Shown here in pieces: positions 8,158-16,556 of a DNA stretch of 34,633 bases. Under the pieces are notes generated by a model that was given only the letters and a program-made list of their open reading frames with translations, was not told the origin of the DNA and ran no database searches. A program made the translations under genes and the position numbers. The DNA is from an uncultured Pseudomonadota bacterium (GTDB lineage Bacteria; Myxococcota_A; UBA796; GCA-2862545): positions 1-34,633 of the forward strand of contig CALATR010000452.1 of NCBI GenBank assembly GCA_937891875.1. The letters are read 5' to 3'. Every line of letters begins with the position of its first letter. The first letter of the stretch is position 1.

Positions 8158-9453
8158 ATGCTCGACGTGCGTGGCCTGGTGCTCGGTGTGTGCCTGGGGC
8201 TGACCCTCGGAATCGGAGGTCCGGCCCGCGCGGGTGGGCGGACGCAGGAGGCGTTCGCCCGCGAGGCGCTGGCGGCGCTGCGAGACGGGGGCCTCGACTG
8301 CGCCCACGACGCGCAGGACTTCACCATCCGCTGTGACAACGGCCAGGTGACCTTCCTGCAGAACAGCTTCGAGCGCTGGGAGGCGGCCGGCAACAAGGCC
8401 GAGCGCAAGGCGATCGTCGAGCGGCTGGTCTCCCTCGTGACGCACCCGCCCTCGCCGCTGCCCGACACGTGGGAGGAGGCGGCGCCCCACGTCCGGCTGC
8501 GGATCCGGCCGCCCCACTGGGACCTGGCGATGGAGCAGGCGGCTCGTCAAGCCGGCTCGACCACGCCCACTCCGGCCACGCCGGGTCGTCCCCTGGCGGG
8601 CACCGTGATCGTGCACATCGTCTACGACCTGCCGGACGCGATCGCCATGGTGCCCCCGTCGAAGCTCGAGGCGTGGGGGGTCGACTTCGACGCCGCCATC
8701 GACCAGGCGCTGGTGAACGTCCGCGCCGCCTGGCCGAAGCCGTTCACCGAGTTCGCCCCCGGCATCTACGCCGCCCAGGTCGGCGACGACTACGACAGCG
8801 CCCGCATGCTGATGATCCCCGAGGTGCAGGCGCTCCGGCTGGCTCCGCCCATCCTGGCCCTGCCGATCACCCGCAACCACCTCTACCTCGCCAGTGAGAC
8901 CGATCCGGCCGCGGTGGCACGGCTGCTGGAGCTGGCGCAGGCGGGTCCCTCGATCCCCGGCGGGTTCGACAACCTCGCGCCCCTGGTCCTGCGGGACGGA
9001 CAGTGGCACGCGTGGGAGCCCGGACCGGGCATCGCCGACCGGGCCGGGTGGGCCGATCTCCTCGTGCGCAACCGCGGCACCTGGTACGCCGAGGCGAAGC
9101 GGGTCCTCGAGGCGCGGTTCGCCGCCGAGGAGCGCGACATCTTCGTCGGCAGCTTCGGCGCCGTGGAGCTGGAGGAGGGGCACCCCCGGTCGTACACCAC
9201 CTGGACGCCGGCCCACGCCTGGATCCCGCGGACGGAGGTCGTGGCGGTGGTGAGGCAGGTGCAGGGCGGTGACGACGATCGGGTGCTGCTTGTGCCCTGG
9301 TCGGCGATCGAGGCCCACGCCTCGGAGTTCATCACGCCTGTTCCTGGCGTTCATCCAGCCTATTTCGAGCATCGGGGCCCGGCTTCGTCCGAGGTGTTCG
9401 AGCGCCTCGTGCCCTTCGATCTGCTGAAGCCCGCCACGGAGACGGAGCCGTAG
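8158..9453 (+). CDS. Secreted protein of unknown function
   Basis: This 431-residue protein has a Sec signal (MLDVRGLVLGVCLGLTLGIG then PARA, cleavage likely after ARA). The mature part is rich in Trp, Asp and Glu. It contains an early segment FAREALAALRDGGLDCAHDA, a Pro/Thr linker near residue 145, then a region with IVHIVYDLPDAIAMV and a C-terminal part with YTTWTPAHAWIPRTEV. No family was recognised. ATG 8158 follows a run of six G; an upstream TTG (8116) in frame is less likely because the signal peptide begins at 8158. It lies 49 bases after the DUF1552 gene and may be co-transcribed with it. Confidence 0.75.
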   Translation: MLDVRGLVLGVCLGLTLGIGGPARAGGRTQEAFAREALAALRDGGLDCAHDAQDFTIRCDNGQVTFLQNSFERWEAAGNKAERKAIVERLVSLVTHPPSPLPDTWEEAAPHVRLRIRPPHWDLAMEQAARQAGSTTPTPATPGRPLAGTVIVHIVYDLPDAIAMVPPSKLEAWGVDFDAAIDQALVNVRAAWPKPFTEFAPGIYAAQVGDDYDSARMLMIPEVQALRLAPPILALPITRNHLYLASETDPAAVARLLELAQAGPSIPGGFDNLAPLVLRDGQWHAWEPGPGIADRAGWADLLVRNRGTWYAEAKRVLEARFAAEERDIFVGSFGAVELEEGHPRSYTTWTPAHAWIPRTEVVAVVRQVQGGDDDRVLLVPWSAIEAHASEFITPVPGVHPAYFEHRGPASSEVFERLVPFDLLKPATETEP

Positions 9454-9466
9454 CCGTCCTGGTCGC

Positions 9467-10573
9467 TCACAGCGCCGCCAGGAACCTCCCGACCAGGTTC
9501 AGGTGTGCCCGCTCGTGCCGCCACTGCGCGGTCGAGGACTCACCCCACCACGGGTTGGCGGTCACGACGACCACCAGGTCCAGCTCGCGGACCAGGAAGA
9601 TGAAGTTGCCGCCGTGGCCCCACGCGAAGTCGACGTGGTGCTCGCCCGCGGTCGCCGCCCACCACAGGTAGCCGTACTCCCAGTCGTCGAAGGTCGGGCC
9701 CGGCGTCAGCGCCGGCTCGGGGTCGGTCGACCAGGGCTGCAGCGAGTCCTCGACCCACGACTCGGGCAGGAGCTGCTGGTCCCCGAAGGCGCCGTCGTCC
9801 AGGTAGAGCTGACCGAAGCGCGCCATGTCCCGGGCCGTGAACTCGATGTCGCCCATGCCGATGTAGTAGCCGTCGACGTCCTGGGTCCAGCCGTGGAGCT
9901 CCACGCCCAGCGGATCGAACAGCAGGCGGTCGCCGAGGGTCCGCAGGTCTTCGTCGCAGGAGCGCGCGACCGACTTGCCCAGCCAGTGCGTGCCGAAGTT
10001 GCTGTAGTGGTGGACCTGGCCTGGGTCGGCCTCGAGGGGGACCTCGGCGATCAGGTGGTCCAGATCGCCCGTCCAGACCTGCTCCCAGACCTCGGGGTGG
10101 GCCTCCTCCCAGGGGAAGCCGGACCGCATCTGGAGCAGGTGGCGCAGGGTGATGTCGTGCTTGCGGGAGTCGTCGACGTCCTCGGCGATGTCGGGGAAGA
10201 AGTCGAGCATCGGCTGGTCCAGCGACGGCAGGCACCCATCCTGAAGGGCGGCCCCGACGATCGCCGACAGGTAGCTCTTGGTCACCGACGCCCGCTTGCC
10301 GTGCTCGTCGATGGCGCCCTCGTTGAAGTAGCGCTCGGCCACGAGGCGCCCGTTCTTGACGACCAGCAGGCCGTACAGCTCGTCGCGGCGGGAGGCCTCG
10401 CAGTACAGGTCGAGGACGGCGTCTTCATCGAGACCCTCGGCGGCCGGGGTCGAGACCTCCCAGTCATCCCGCTCGACCGGCCGGAAGTCTGCCGCCTCGA
10501 CCGCACAGCAGCCCGACATGCAGGCCGAGATGAGAACGGACAGCGTGATGGTAGGGAGCAGGCGGATGGTCAT
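9467..10573 (-). CDS. Beta-lactamase-family serine hydrolase, lipoprotein
   Basis: This 368-residue protein belongs to the class C beta-lactamase / D-Ala-D-Ala peptidase-like family. All three motifs are visible: Ser96-x-x-Lys99 (ASVTKSYLSAIVG), Tyr190-x-Asn192 (HHYSNFGTHWLGK) and a His320-Gly-Gly box (AWGHGGNFIF) in place of KTG. The signal ends in LISAC, a lipobox with Cys18. The His-Gly-Gly third motif is typical of esterase-like members, so an esterase or peptidase role is more likely than antibiotic resistance; the substrate is unknown. The plus-strand gene ending at 9453 converges on it. ATG 10573 has only a weak ribosome-binding site (GGCCCGGTACC). Confidence 0.88.
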   Translation of the reverse strand: MTIRLLPTITLSVLISACMSGCCAVEAADFRPVERDDWEVSTPAAEGLDEDAVLDLYCEASRRDELYGLLVVKNGRLVAERYFNEGAIDEHGKRASVTKSYLSAIVGAALQDGCLPSLDQPMLDFFPDIAEDVDDSRKHDITLRHLLQMRSGFPWEEAHPEVWEQVWTGDLDHLIAEVPLEADPGQVHHYSNFGTHWLGKSVARSCDEDLRTLGDRLLFDPLGVELHGWTQDVDGYYIGMGDIEFTARDMARFGQLYLDDGAFGDQQLLPESWVEDSLQPWSTDPEPALTPGPTFDDWEYGYLWWAATAGEHHVDFAWGHGGNFIFLVRELDLVVVVTANPWWGESSTAQWRHERAHLNLVGRFLAAL

Positions 10574-10638
10574 GGTACCGGGCCTAACCCGCGCGCGACG
10601 CCGTGGGGATCTGCCCACGACCTCGGCCCCCGTGCGCC

Positions 10639-11766
10639 TCACGGCTTCGCCGTCACCCCACCCGGTCGCCGGTTCCCCTGGCTCGCCTGCCCCCGAGCCA
10701 GCCGCTCGCGCAGGCTGTTCGCGAGCCGCACCGCGTCCCAGACCTTCTCGACCAGCGCGGCGTCGCTGAACGAGCGTACGTCCACGACGATGCGCTGGGC
10801 GTCGACGGTCGAGCCCGGGTTGCCGTGCACCACCGCGAGCAGGTCCTCGCGCACGCCGTCCTGGGCGACCAGATCCTGCAGCACCGCGAGGGGGGCGCCG
10901 GTCGCGGTCACCATGCGGTCGAGGATGGGATCTCCCAGCTCGCAGCTGCCCTTCTCGAGGTGGAGGTCCGGGGGCAGGCCAGGCGGGAGCTGGGCCGTGA
11001 TCCGGGTACGGCCGCGACGCGGATCGCCGAGGACCTCGATGGGCACGCCGTCGAGCTGGCCGCTGATCCGGTAGAGCTGGCCCTGCTCCACCAGCTCGAG
11101 GCCGGGCAGGTCGCGGAGCGCGGCCCAGGGCTGCACCCGCGCGGCGGTGAGGTCGTCGGCGAGGAGGACCGTGCGGTCGATCAGCTCGTCGAGGCCGATG
11201 GTCAGGCTCTCCTTGACCACGAGGGTGACCCAGCCCTCCCGCACGCCGTCGTGGGCGGTGTCGACCGCGTGGGCCAGCTCCATGGCGGCAGGCTGGGCCA
11301 TCCAGCTGCGCAGGTCCTCGGGGGTGCGGCCGCGCAGGCGCAGGCGGTAGTCCAGCTTGGGGATGCCGACCTCGATGTCCTGGCCGCCGACCATCTTCGC
11401 GAGCGTGGCCTCGACGCCCTCCCGACCGACGATCGCGCCCGCGGGCAGGGCCACCGGCGGCCGGACGCGCACCCGGGTCCAGGTGGTCTTGTGCTTGCCG
11501 CCGGTCTGGAACATGTCGACCAGCACCTCGTGCTTGCCCACCGGTCCGCGCAGGGACGGCCACTCCTTCCAGGTCTTCTTGCGGAACACCAGGCCGCGCC
11601 GATCACCGACCTTCTTCCAGTGTTCCCGGAGCGTGCGCATGCGCGACTGCTGGTGGGTCAGCGCCATGACCACCCCGCCCACACCGATGATCAGGAACGT
11701 GCCGAAGAAGAGCATCGGCACGAGCGCGCTCACCAGACCTACGACCATCGGGGCAAAGACCTCCAC
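10639..11766 (-). CDS. Membrane-anchored protein with duplicated domain
   Basis: This protein of about 375 residues starts with one or two transmembrane segments (APMVVGLVSALVPMLFFGTFLIIGVGGVVMALT as a continuous hydrophobic region). The cytoplasmic or periplasmic part seems to contain two copies of one domain. The first runs from GDRRGLVFRKKTW to VKESLTIGLDELI, and the second from LPGLELVEQGQLYRISG to DALVEKVWDAVR-like sequence. Both have a strand pair, a central hydrophobic block and a closing amphipathic helix. No family was recognised. GTG 11766 is chosen because AGGAGG lies five bases upstream; GTG 11769 is only two bases from it. It sits 65 bases before the beta-lactamase-family gene on the same strand. 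Confidence 0.75.
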   Translation of the reverse strand: MEVFAPMVVGLVSALVPMLFFGTFLIIGVGGVVMALTHQQSRMRTLREHWKKVGDRRGLVFRKKTWKEWPSLRGPVGKHEVLVDMFQTGGKHKTTWTRVRVRPPVALPAGAIVGREGVEATLAKMVGGQDIEVGIPKLDYRLRLRGRTPEDLRSWMAQPAAMELAHAVDTAHDGVREGWVTLVVKESLTIGLDELIDRTVLLADDLTAARVQPWAALRDLPGLELVEQGQLYRISGQLDGVPIEVLGDPRRGRTRITAQLPPGLPPDLHLEKGSCELGDPILDRMVTATGAPLAVLQDLVAQDGVREDLLAVVHGNPGSTVDAQRIVVDVRSFSDAALVEKVWDAVRLANSLRERLARGQASQGNRRPGGVTAKP

Positions 11767-11869
11767 CACACCCTCCTGGCGGGAGTGTAGACACGTTCCC
11801 CCCGACGGCGACCGAGGTCGTAGTGCGAGGGCGAAGCTCGCGCAGCACGAACGCGCAACGGGGAGCGTC

Positions 11870-13336
11870 CTACCTCCCGCTGCCGTCGACGAAGATCAGC
11901 AGCCCGTCGCGCTGGTGCACGTCCGCAGGCGTAGCGGGGATCAGCCAGTCATCGAAGCCGTCTTGGTCGACGTCGTCGAAGGCAACCGCACCGGAGGGCG
12001 CGAAGGCCTTGAACCACAGCTGGGGGGTGCGCTCGAGGTCGGTTCCGTCGATGGGGCCCAGGTACACGGAAGGTCCGCCGTGGCTGCCCGGCGGCACCAG
12101 CAGGTCGAGCACCCCGTCGCCGTTGACGTCGTGGGAGCCAGGGTACATGCACGACCCGTCGGGGGTGTCCAGCAGCTGGCGGGGCGACTCCCCGGCGACG
12201 AGCGGCCCCGCGAAGAAGCCCACAGTGCCTGGGTTGGCGATGCAGAGGTCGTCGTGGCCATCGCCGTCCACGTCCGGGAGCGTGGAGATGGTCGCACCGG
12301 CGCGGACCGCGACCGACGGCACGTGCAGCTCTCCGCGGAGCTCCACCGGCAGCACGACCTCCCTCGCGAAGCCGGTGTCGTCGTCGATCACGTAGGCGAC
12401 CAGGTCGTCGCCCGGACCGCCGATGGCGTCGTCGAGCGGGCGACTCACGCCGACGGTCCCGGTGAGCACGACGTCGGGAGCGGGGACGTCCTCGACCTCA
12501 CGGGCGAACGGGCCCAGCCACACGCCGTGGGCGCCCCCCGGTTGCAGGGCCACGAGGTCGTGCACGCCGTCGTCATCGACGTCGAGGGAGAAGTTGACGT
12601 ACACCGCGTCCCCCAGCGGGTTGGTCCTCTCGGGGGCGGCCGCGGCGAGCGGGCCCCACACCACGGAGATCCCGCCGAACGTCGACTGCACCACCAGGTC
12701 GACATGTCCGTCACCATCGAGATCACCGACCGACATGACCTGACCGGGGAGGCTCCACAACACCGGCCCGAACTCGGGGCCGGGACCCAGGCGCAGGGTC
12801 GTCTGGTCGACGCCGTGGAGCAGGTCCACGTGTCCGTCACCGTCGATGTCGACGAGGCGGATCCGCGTGCCGCGCTGGCCGGTGAGCGCGAGCTGGAACG
12901 GCCCCTCGATCGCGCCCTTCAGCTCGCACCGGCCGTCGTCGGGCAGGCAGTCGTTGTCGACTCCGTCCAGGCAGATCTCAGGGGCTCCGGGGAAGATGCT
13001 CGGGTCGTCGTCGTCGCAGTCTCCGGAGGCCACCACGAAGCCCGCCGGGGAGGTGCAGGCGGTGGCGGTGTGCTCCCCGCCGAAGCCGTCGTCGTCGCCG
13101 TCGTAGTGCCACGTGGTCAGGTCGACCGCGTCCTCGTCGATCTCCCCGTCGCAGTCGTCGTCGGTGCCGTTGCAGCGCTCGTCCGCGCCGGGGAAGACGT
13201 CCGGATCGGAGTCGTCGCAGTCGACGGTGGCCGGCGAGCCATCCTGGTCGGCATCGAGGCGATCGCTGGTGTCCGTGGGCGACGGGGTGCAGGCGGCACA
13301 CAGCACGCTGATCATCACGGCGCTGGTCGGTCGCAT
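11870..13336 (-). CDS. MopE/FG-GAP repeat lipoprotein
   Basis: This 488-residue lipoprotein (signal MRPTSAVMISVLCAAC) has two MopE-type calcium-binding repeats just after the signal (DCDDSDPDVFPGADERC then DDDCDGEIDED; and GDCDDDDPSIFPGAPEIC). The rest is about six FG-GAP/VCBS-like blades with DxDGDG-type loops such as LVDIDGDGHVDLLHG, VGDLDGDGHVDLVV, and DVNGDGVLDLLV, predicting a beta-propeller that binds calcium. ATG 13336 has GGGGGAG two bases upstream, somewhat close. It is probably a surface-exposed binding or adhesion protein; the ligand is unknown. It lies downstream of the kinase gene but is separated from it by two hairpins. Confidence 0.85.
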   Translation of the reverse strand: MRPTSAVMISVLCAACTPSPTDTSDRLDADQDGSPATVDCDDSDPDVFPGADERCNGTDDDCDGEIDEDAVDLTTWHYDGDDDGFGGEHTATACTSPAGFVVASGDCDDDDPSIFPGAPEICLDGVDNDCLPDDGRCELKGAIEGPFQLALTGQRGTRIRLVDIDGDGHVDLLHGVDQTTLRLGPGPEFGPVLWSLPGQVMSVGDLDGDGHVDLVVQSTFGGISVVWGPLAAAAPERTNPLGDAVYVNFSLDVDDDGVHDLVALQPGGAHGVWLGPFAREVEDVPAPDVVLTGTVGVSRPLDDAIGGPGDDLVAYVIDDDTGFAREVVLPVELRGELHVPSVAVRAGATISTLPDVDGDGHDDLCIANPGTVGFFAGPLVAGESPRQLLDTPDGSCMYPGSHDVNGDGVLDLLVPPGSHGGPSVYLGPIDGTDLERTPQLWFKAFAPSGAVAFDDVDQDGFDDWLIPATPADVHQRDGLLIFVDGSGR

Positions 13337-13357
13337 CACTCCCCCTGTTTCACTGTA

Positions 13358-13402
13358 CCCGCCAGACGACGGAGTGGCGGGATCGTGGAACGAGGGTTCC
13401 CA
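13358..13402 (-). terminator. Two hairpins after kinase gene
   Basis: CCCGCCA (13358-13364) pairs perfectly with TGGCGGG (13375-13381). Beside it GGAAC pairs with GTTCC across GAGG, near 13387-13400. Both lie just beyond the kinase stop at 13421 on the minus strand and before the MopE/FG-GAP gene start at 13336. No T tract follows, so termination is likely but not certain. Confidence 0.4.
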
Positions 13403-13420
13403 CTCGTGCACCGTGAACGC

Positions 13421-14953
13421 TCACTCGAACGGGTCGAGGATCTCCACCACGTCCAGGTCGAACTCCGAGGCTTCGCCGGCGGGGGCCTTGGGAGGCGCCT
13501 CGGGCACGCGCGCCGGCTCCTCCGCCGACAAGGCCGACACCGGGGGCTCGGGAGTGGGGGTCTCGGCGGGGACCTCCGCCACGCCTTGGGGCTGGCGCGG
13601 GCGGGGGCGGACCCGGGCTCGCGGTCGGGCGGTCGGCGTCGTGGTCAGGGTGACGGCGTGGGTCCCGTCCCGGGTCACGGCGTAGGGGAGGTCCTCGTAG
13701 CCGACCGCCCGCAGGACCAGGTCTCTCGTGCCGACGAACTCGAGGTCGCACGGCGTGGTGCACAGCACCTCGTCGCCATCGAACACGGCAGCACCCGACG
13801 GCGTCGACTGAAGCGTCACCTTGCGCGTCTCGGGGGCGGCCGCTTCGACCTCCACCGTGGTGGGCTCGTCCGGTGGCGCGGGCGTCGCGACCGGATCGGC
13901 CGCCAGGCTCTCCGGTGCGTCGCCCTGGCCGAGGGTGCTGGCGAAGAGGACCGCTCCACCGATCAGGAGCAGCAGCAGGACCAGCACCGCTCCACCCGCG
14001 ACCAGGGCGAGGCGGCGGGGCGCCCGAGCTACGGCGCGAGGCTCGTCGTCGTCCAGCGCGAAGCTGACCAGGGCGTCGTGGAACTCCTTGGCGCTGGCGA
14101 AGCGCTCCTTGGGCTTCTTCGCGAGGCCCTGGCGCAAGATCCGTCGAAGTACAGGGGGAAACTCCGAGAAGCTCGGGATGTCCTCCGTGATGTGCATCGA
14201 CATGGTCGCGACCGAGGTGGAGCCCTTGTAGACGGTGTGGCCGGTCAGCACGCGGACCAGCAGGCACGTCGCGGCGTAGATGTCCGTCTGCGGGGTGGGC
14301 TCTGCGCCCAGGAGCTGCTCCGGGGCCATGTAGGCGGGGGTTCCGAGGATCAGCCCGGCCTGGGTCTCGAGCTCCATCGAGTCGTCGAGCCGCTTGGCGA
14401 GGCCGAAGTCGACGACCTTCACCCGGTGGTCGTCGGTGACGAGCACGTTCGACGGCTTGAGATCCCGGTGCACGATCCCCTGGGCGTGGGCGGCGTCCAG
14501 CGCGTCCAGCACCTGACAGACCAGGTCCAGCGCCTGCTCCAGCGGCAGCGTCTCGCCGCGGCAGACCAGCTCGGACAGCGCCTTGCCGGGCACGTACTCC
14601 ATCGCGATGTAGTGCATGACCTCCTGGGAGACCGGGTGGTGCCACTCGCCATAGTCGTAGACGACCGCGATGTTCGGGTGGGCGAGCCGCGCCGCGCTGG
14701 CCGCCTCCCGGATGAAGCGATCGGTCGGACCGAGGCTGCCGCCGCCCTCGGAGGCCTCGTCGGGCAGGACCAGATCCGCGCGTGGATCGAGGATCTTCAG
14801 CGCGACCTTGCGTCCCAGCGGGACCTGCTCGGCCTCGAAGACCGCCCCCATGGACCCCCGGGCGATGGGGCGGATCAGCTGGTAGCGGCCCGCGATCGGG
14901 GCAGCCGCCAGCTCGTCGAACCGCTCGAACATGGTCTGGGACATGGCCAACAC
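13421..14953 (-). CDS. Transmembrane Ser/Thr protein kinase with PEGA domain
   Basis: This 510-residue protein has a complete Hanks-type kinase domain (about 22-300). Its features are a Gly loop RGSMGAVF (32-39), catalytic Lys53, helix-C Glu83, HRDLKPSN (162-169), DFG (182-184), GTPAYMAPEQ (204-213) and Asp224. All key residues are intact, so it should be active. A basic stretch leads into one transmembrane helix (314-339), followed by an extracytoplasmic PEGA domain (about 377-439) and a Pro/Arg-rich tail ending in acidic residues. The GTG start at 14953 overlaps the last base of the upstream gene's TAG, so translation is coupled. ATG 14944 is an alternative start. Context suggests it reports binding by the upstream lipoprotein; that is inference. 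Confidence 0.93.
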   Translation of the reverse strand: MLAMSQTMFERFDELAAAPIAGRYQLIRPIARGSMGAVFEAEQVPLGRKVALKILDPRADLVLPDEASEGGGSLGPTDRFIREAASAARLAHPNIAVVYDYGEWHHPVSQEVMHYIAMEYVPGKALSELVCRGETLPLEQALDLVCQVLDALDAAHAQGIVHRDLKPSNVLVTDDHRVKVVDFGLAKRLDDSMELETQAGLILGTPAYMAPEQLLGAEPTPQTDIYAATCLLVRVLTGHTVYKGSTSVATMSMHITEDIPSFSEFPPVLRRILRQGLAKKPKERFASAKEFHDALVSFALDDDEPRAVARAPRRLALVAGGAVLVLLLLLIGGAVLFASTLGQGDAPESLAADPVATPAPPDEPTTVEVEAAAPETRKVTLQSTPSGAAVFDGDEVLCTTPCDLEFVGTRDLVLRAVGYEDLPYAVTRDGTHAVTLTTTPTARPRARVRPRPRQPQGVAEVPAETPTPEPPVSALSAEEPARVPEAPPKAPAGEASEFDLDVVEILDPFE

Positions 14954-16485
14954 TACTGGGGGTTGAGATCGTTGAGTCTGGAGTAGTCCACGTAGGTGCA
15001 GCCGACGTCGATGATCGAGCCGTACACGGAGTCGGAGCCGTCATGGTCGTCCGGCGAGAAGGACAACACCTCGCCGACGTTCACCGAGAAGGACGGGTCT
15101 TCGAGGGTGGCGACCAGGGTGTCGACCGAGAGATCGTCGCCGGTGGCCAGCACGGCCTCCACCCAGGCCCGCCCCGCGATCCAGCCCTCGAAGGACACGA
15201 AGCCCGGGTCCAGGTTGGGGTCGTACGCCTCGAGGTCCTGGCGGTACTGGACCGCACCTGCGCTGCCCCCCGTCGGGAACGGGACGACCTGCGAGACGAT
15301 CACGGGCTGGCGACCGTCGGCGCCCTGGCAGTACTTGGCGGCATTGCTGTTGCGCAGGTTGGCTGCCAGCTGATCGCCGACGGGCGAGATGGAGGTGATC
15401 ACCACCTGGGCCTGCTGGAGCTGGCTCTTCACGGTCGCGGGTGTGTCGGCCCACTCCTGCGCGCTCACGCCGGGAGGGGGCTTGCCCTGCTCGATGTCGG
15501 CCAGGCCGTCGATGACCTCCTTCACGAAGGGCGTGGCGGCGGAGGCGACCGGGACCATCGCCACGCCGATGCGGACCTGACCCGACTCCGGGATGTCGGG
15601 CTTGAGTCGCTCCAGGCCCAGGAGCCAGCGGAAGAAGTAGTCGGACGCGATGCTGGTGTCGGTATTGGTGGCCCGGTAGCTGGCGAGCGCGATGTCCGCG
15701 TTGTCCTGGCCTGCCTCCCGCAGCGCGTCCCGGATGCCCAGGAAGCCGCTCAGGCCGTAGGGGTCGAGATCGTCCTCGGCGGTGGCGCCGATGTCGGTGA
15801 GTCCGTTGGTCTCGATGGTCAGCGCCGACTGCGCGAATACGAAGACGTTGTCCGGGGCGATCTGCGTCACAACAGGTGTGCGATGTAGCAGGTAGCGCCC
15901 GATGGCCTCACCCTCGAGGCGGTAGCTGGCGCGGGTGTTGAACACGACCCGGTCCGGCGGCGTGGCCCGCAGGTGCTCGGCGCCGCTGTAGGTGCCGAAG
16001 AGCGGCACCTGATTGGAGTTGATGACCGGGAGCATGGCGGAGGTCGTGGGCGAGCCCATGCCGCCGAGCACGGCGAAGTGCGACCGACCCTCGTTCACGC
16101 CGTCGCCGTCGAGCACGGACCGCAGGTTGGAGACGCTGATCTGGGGGTCGTAGGCGTCGTCGAGGGTGTCGTGCAGGAACTGACGAGCGGAGGGATTGTC
16201 CCGATTGTGCGCCTGCAGTGCTGCGAGCACGCCGTCGCGCATGCCGCCGCCGAGGTCCTGCAAGGAGCCCGTCACATCGGCGATACCCACGGTCCGGACC
16301 GCTCCGGCGCTCACGCCGTCGACGAAGTCCTCGTTGCCGAGGGCGCAGTAGCCGTCGACGTCACAGGTGGCTCCGGCGCCGAAGACGTTCGCGCACTGGT
16401 CTGAGGACTCGCAGGGCGTGGGCTGGAACAGGGTGGGGCTGCAACCGAGTGCCAAGACGGGAAGAAGGAGGTTCAACCTTTGCAT
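14953..16485 (-). CDS. Periplasmic-binding (branched-chain amino acid type) lipoprotein
   Basis: This 510-residue lipoprotein (lipobox ALGC, Cys15) has a short Cys-rich segment (CESSDQCANVFGAGATC and GYC) that resembles cysteine-knot linkers of myxobacterial surface proteins. A type 1 periplasmic-binding fold (Peripla_BP_6 / LivJ-like) follows from about residue 65, with VGIADVTGSLQDLGGGMRDG, FAVLGGMGSPTTSAMLPVIN and VPLFGTYSGAEHLR. LivJ relatives bind amino acids or similar small ligands. No permease or ATPase gene lies nearby, so sensing rather than transport is likely. The start is ATG 16485 with GGAG five bases upstream. Its stop overlaps the kinase start, and the TPR gene lies 71 bases upstream on the same strand. 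Confidence 0.88.
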   Translation of the reverse strand: MQRLNLLLPVLALGCSPTLFQPTPCESSDQCANVFGAGATCDVDGYCALGNEDFVDGVSAGAVRTVGIADVTGSLQDLGGGMRDGVLAALQAHNRDNPSARQFLHDTLDDAYDPQISVSNLRSVLDGDGVNEGRSHFAVLGGMGSPTTSAMLPVINSNQVPLFGTYSGAEHLRATPPDRVVFNTRASYRLEGEAIGRYLLHRTPVVTQIAPDNVFVFAQSALTIETNGLTDIGATAEDDLDPYGLSGFLGIRDALREAGQDNADIALASYRATNTDTSIASDYFFRWLLGLERLKPDIPESGQVRIGVAMVPVASAATPFVKEVIDGLADIEQGKPPPGVSAQEWADTPATVKSQLQQAQVVITSISPVGDQLAANLRNSNAAKYCQGADGRQPVIVSQVVPFPTGGSAGAVQYRQDLEAYDPNLDPGFVSFEGWIAGRAWVEAVLATGDDLSVDTLVATLEDPSFSVNVGEVLSFSPDDHDGSDSVYGSIIDVGCTYVDYSRLNDLNPQ

Positions 16486-16556
16486 GTGGGCTCCGAAACG
16501 GCTCCTCTCCCCGGCGCCGCGCCCGTGCGCGACGGCGGTGGGAGACCAGGTCGCAA

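Noticed and set aside
6222..8468. Minus-strand open frame of about 750 codons
   Set aside because: Antisense to the DUF1592 and DUF1552 genes, no recognisable domain.
9467..10573. Antibiotic-resistance beta-lactamase
   Set aside because: The third motif is His-Gly-Gly and the protein is a lipoprotein of the wider serine hydrolase family; resistance cannot be claimed.
11357..14986. Plus-strand open frame of about 1200 codons
   Set aside because: It runs antisense across the MopE/FG-GAP and kinase genes, whose motifs are unmistakable; its translation is rich in Arg, Gly, His and Asp-Val repeats typical of shadows in GC-rich DNA.
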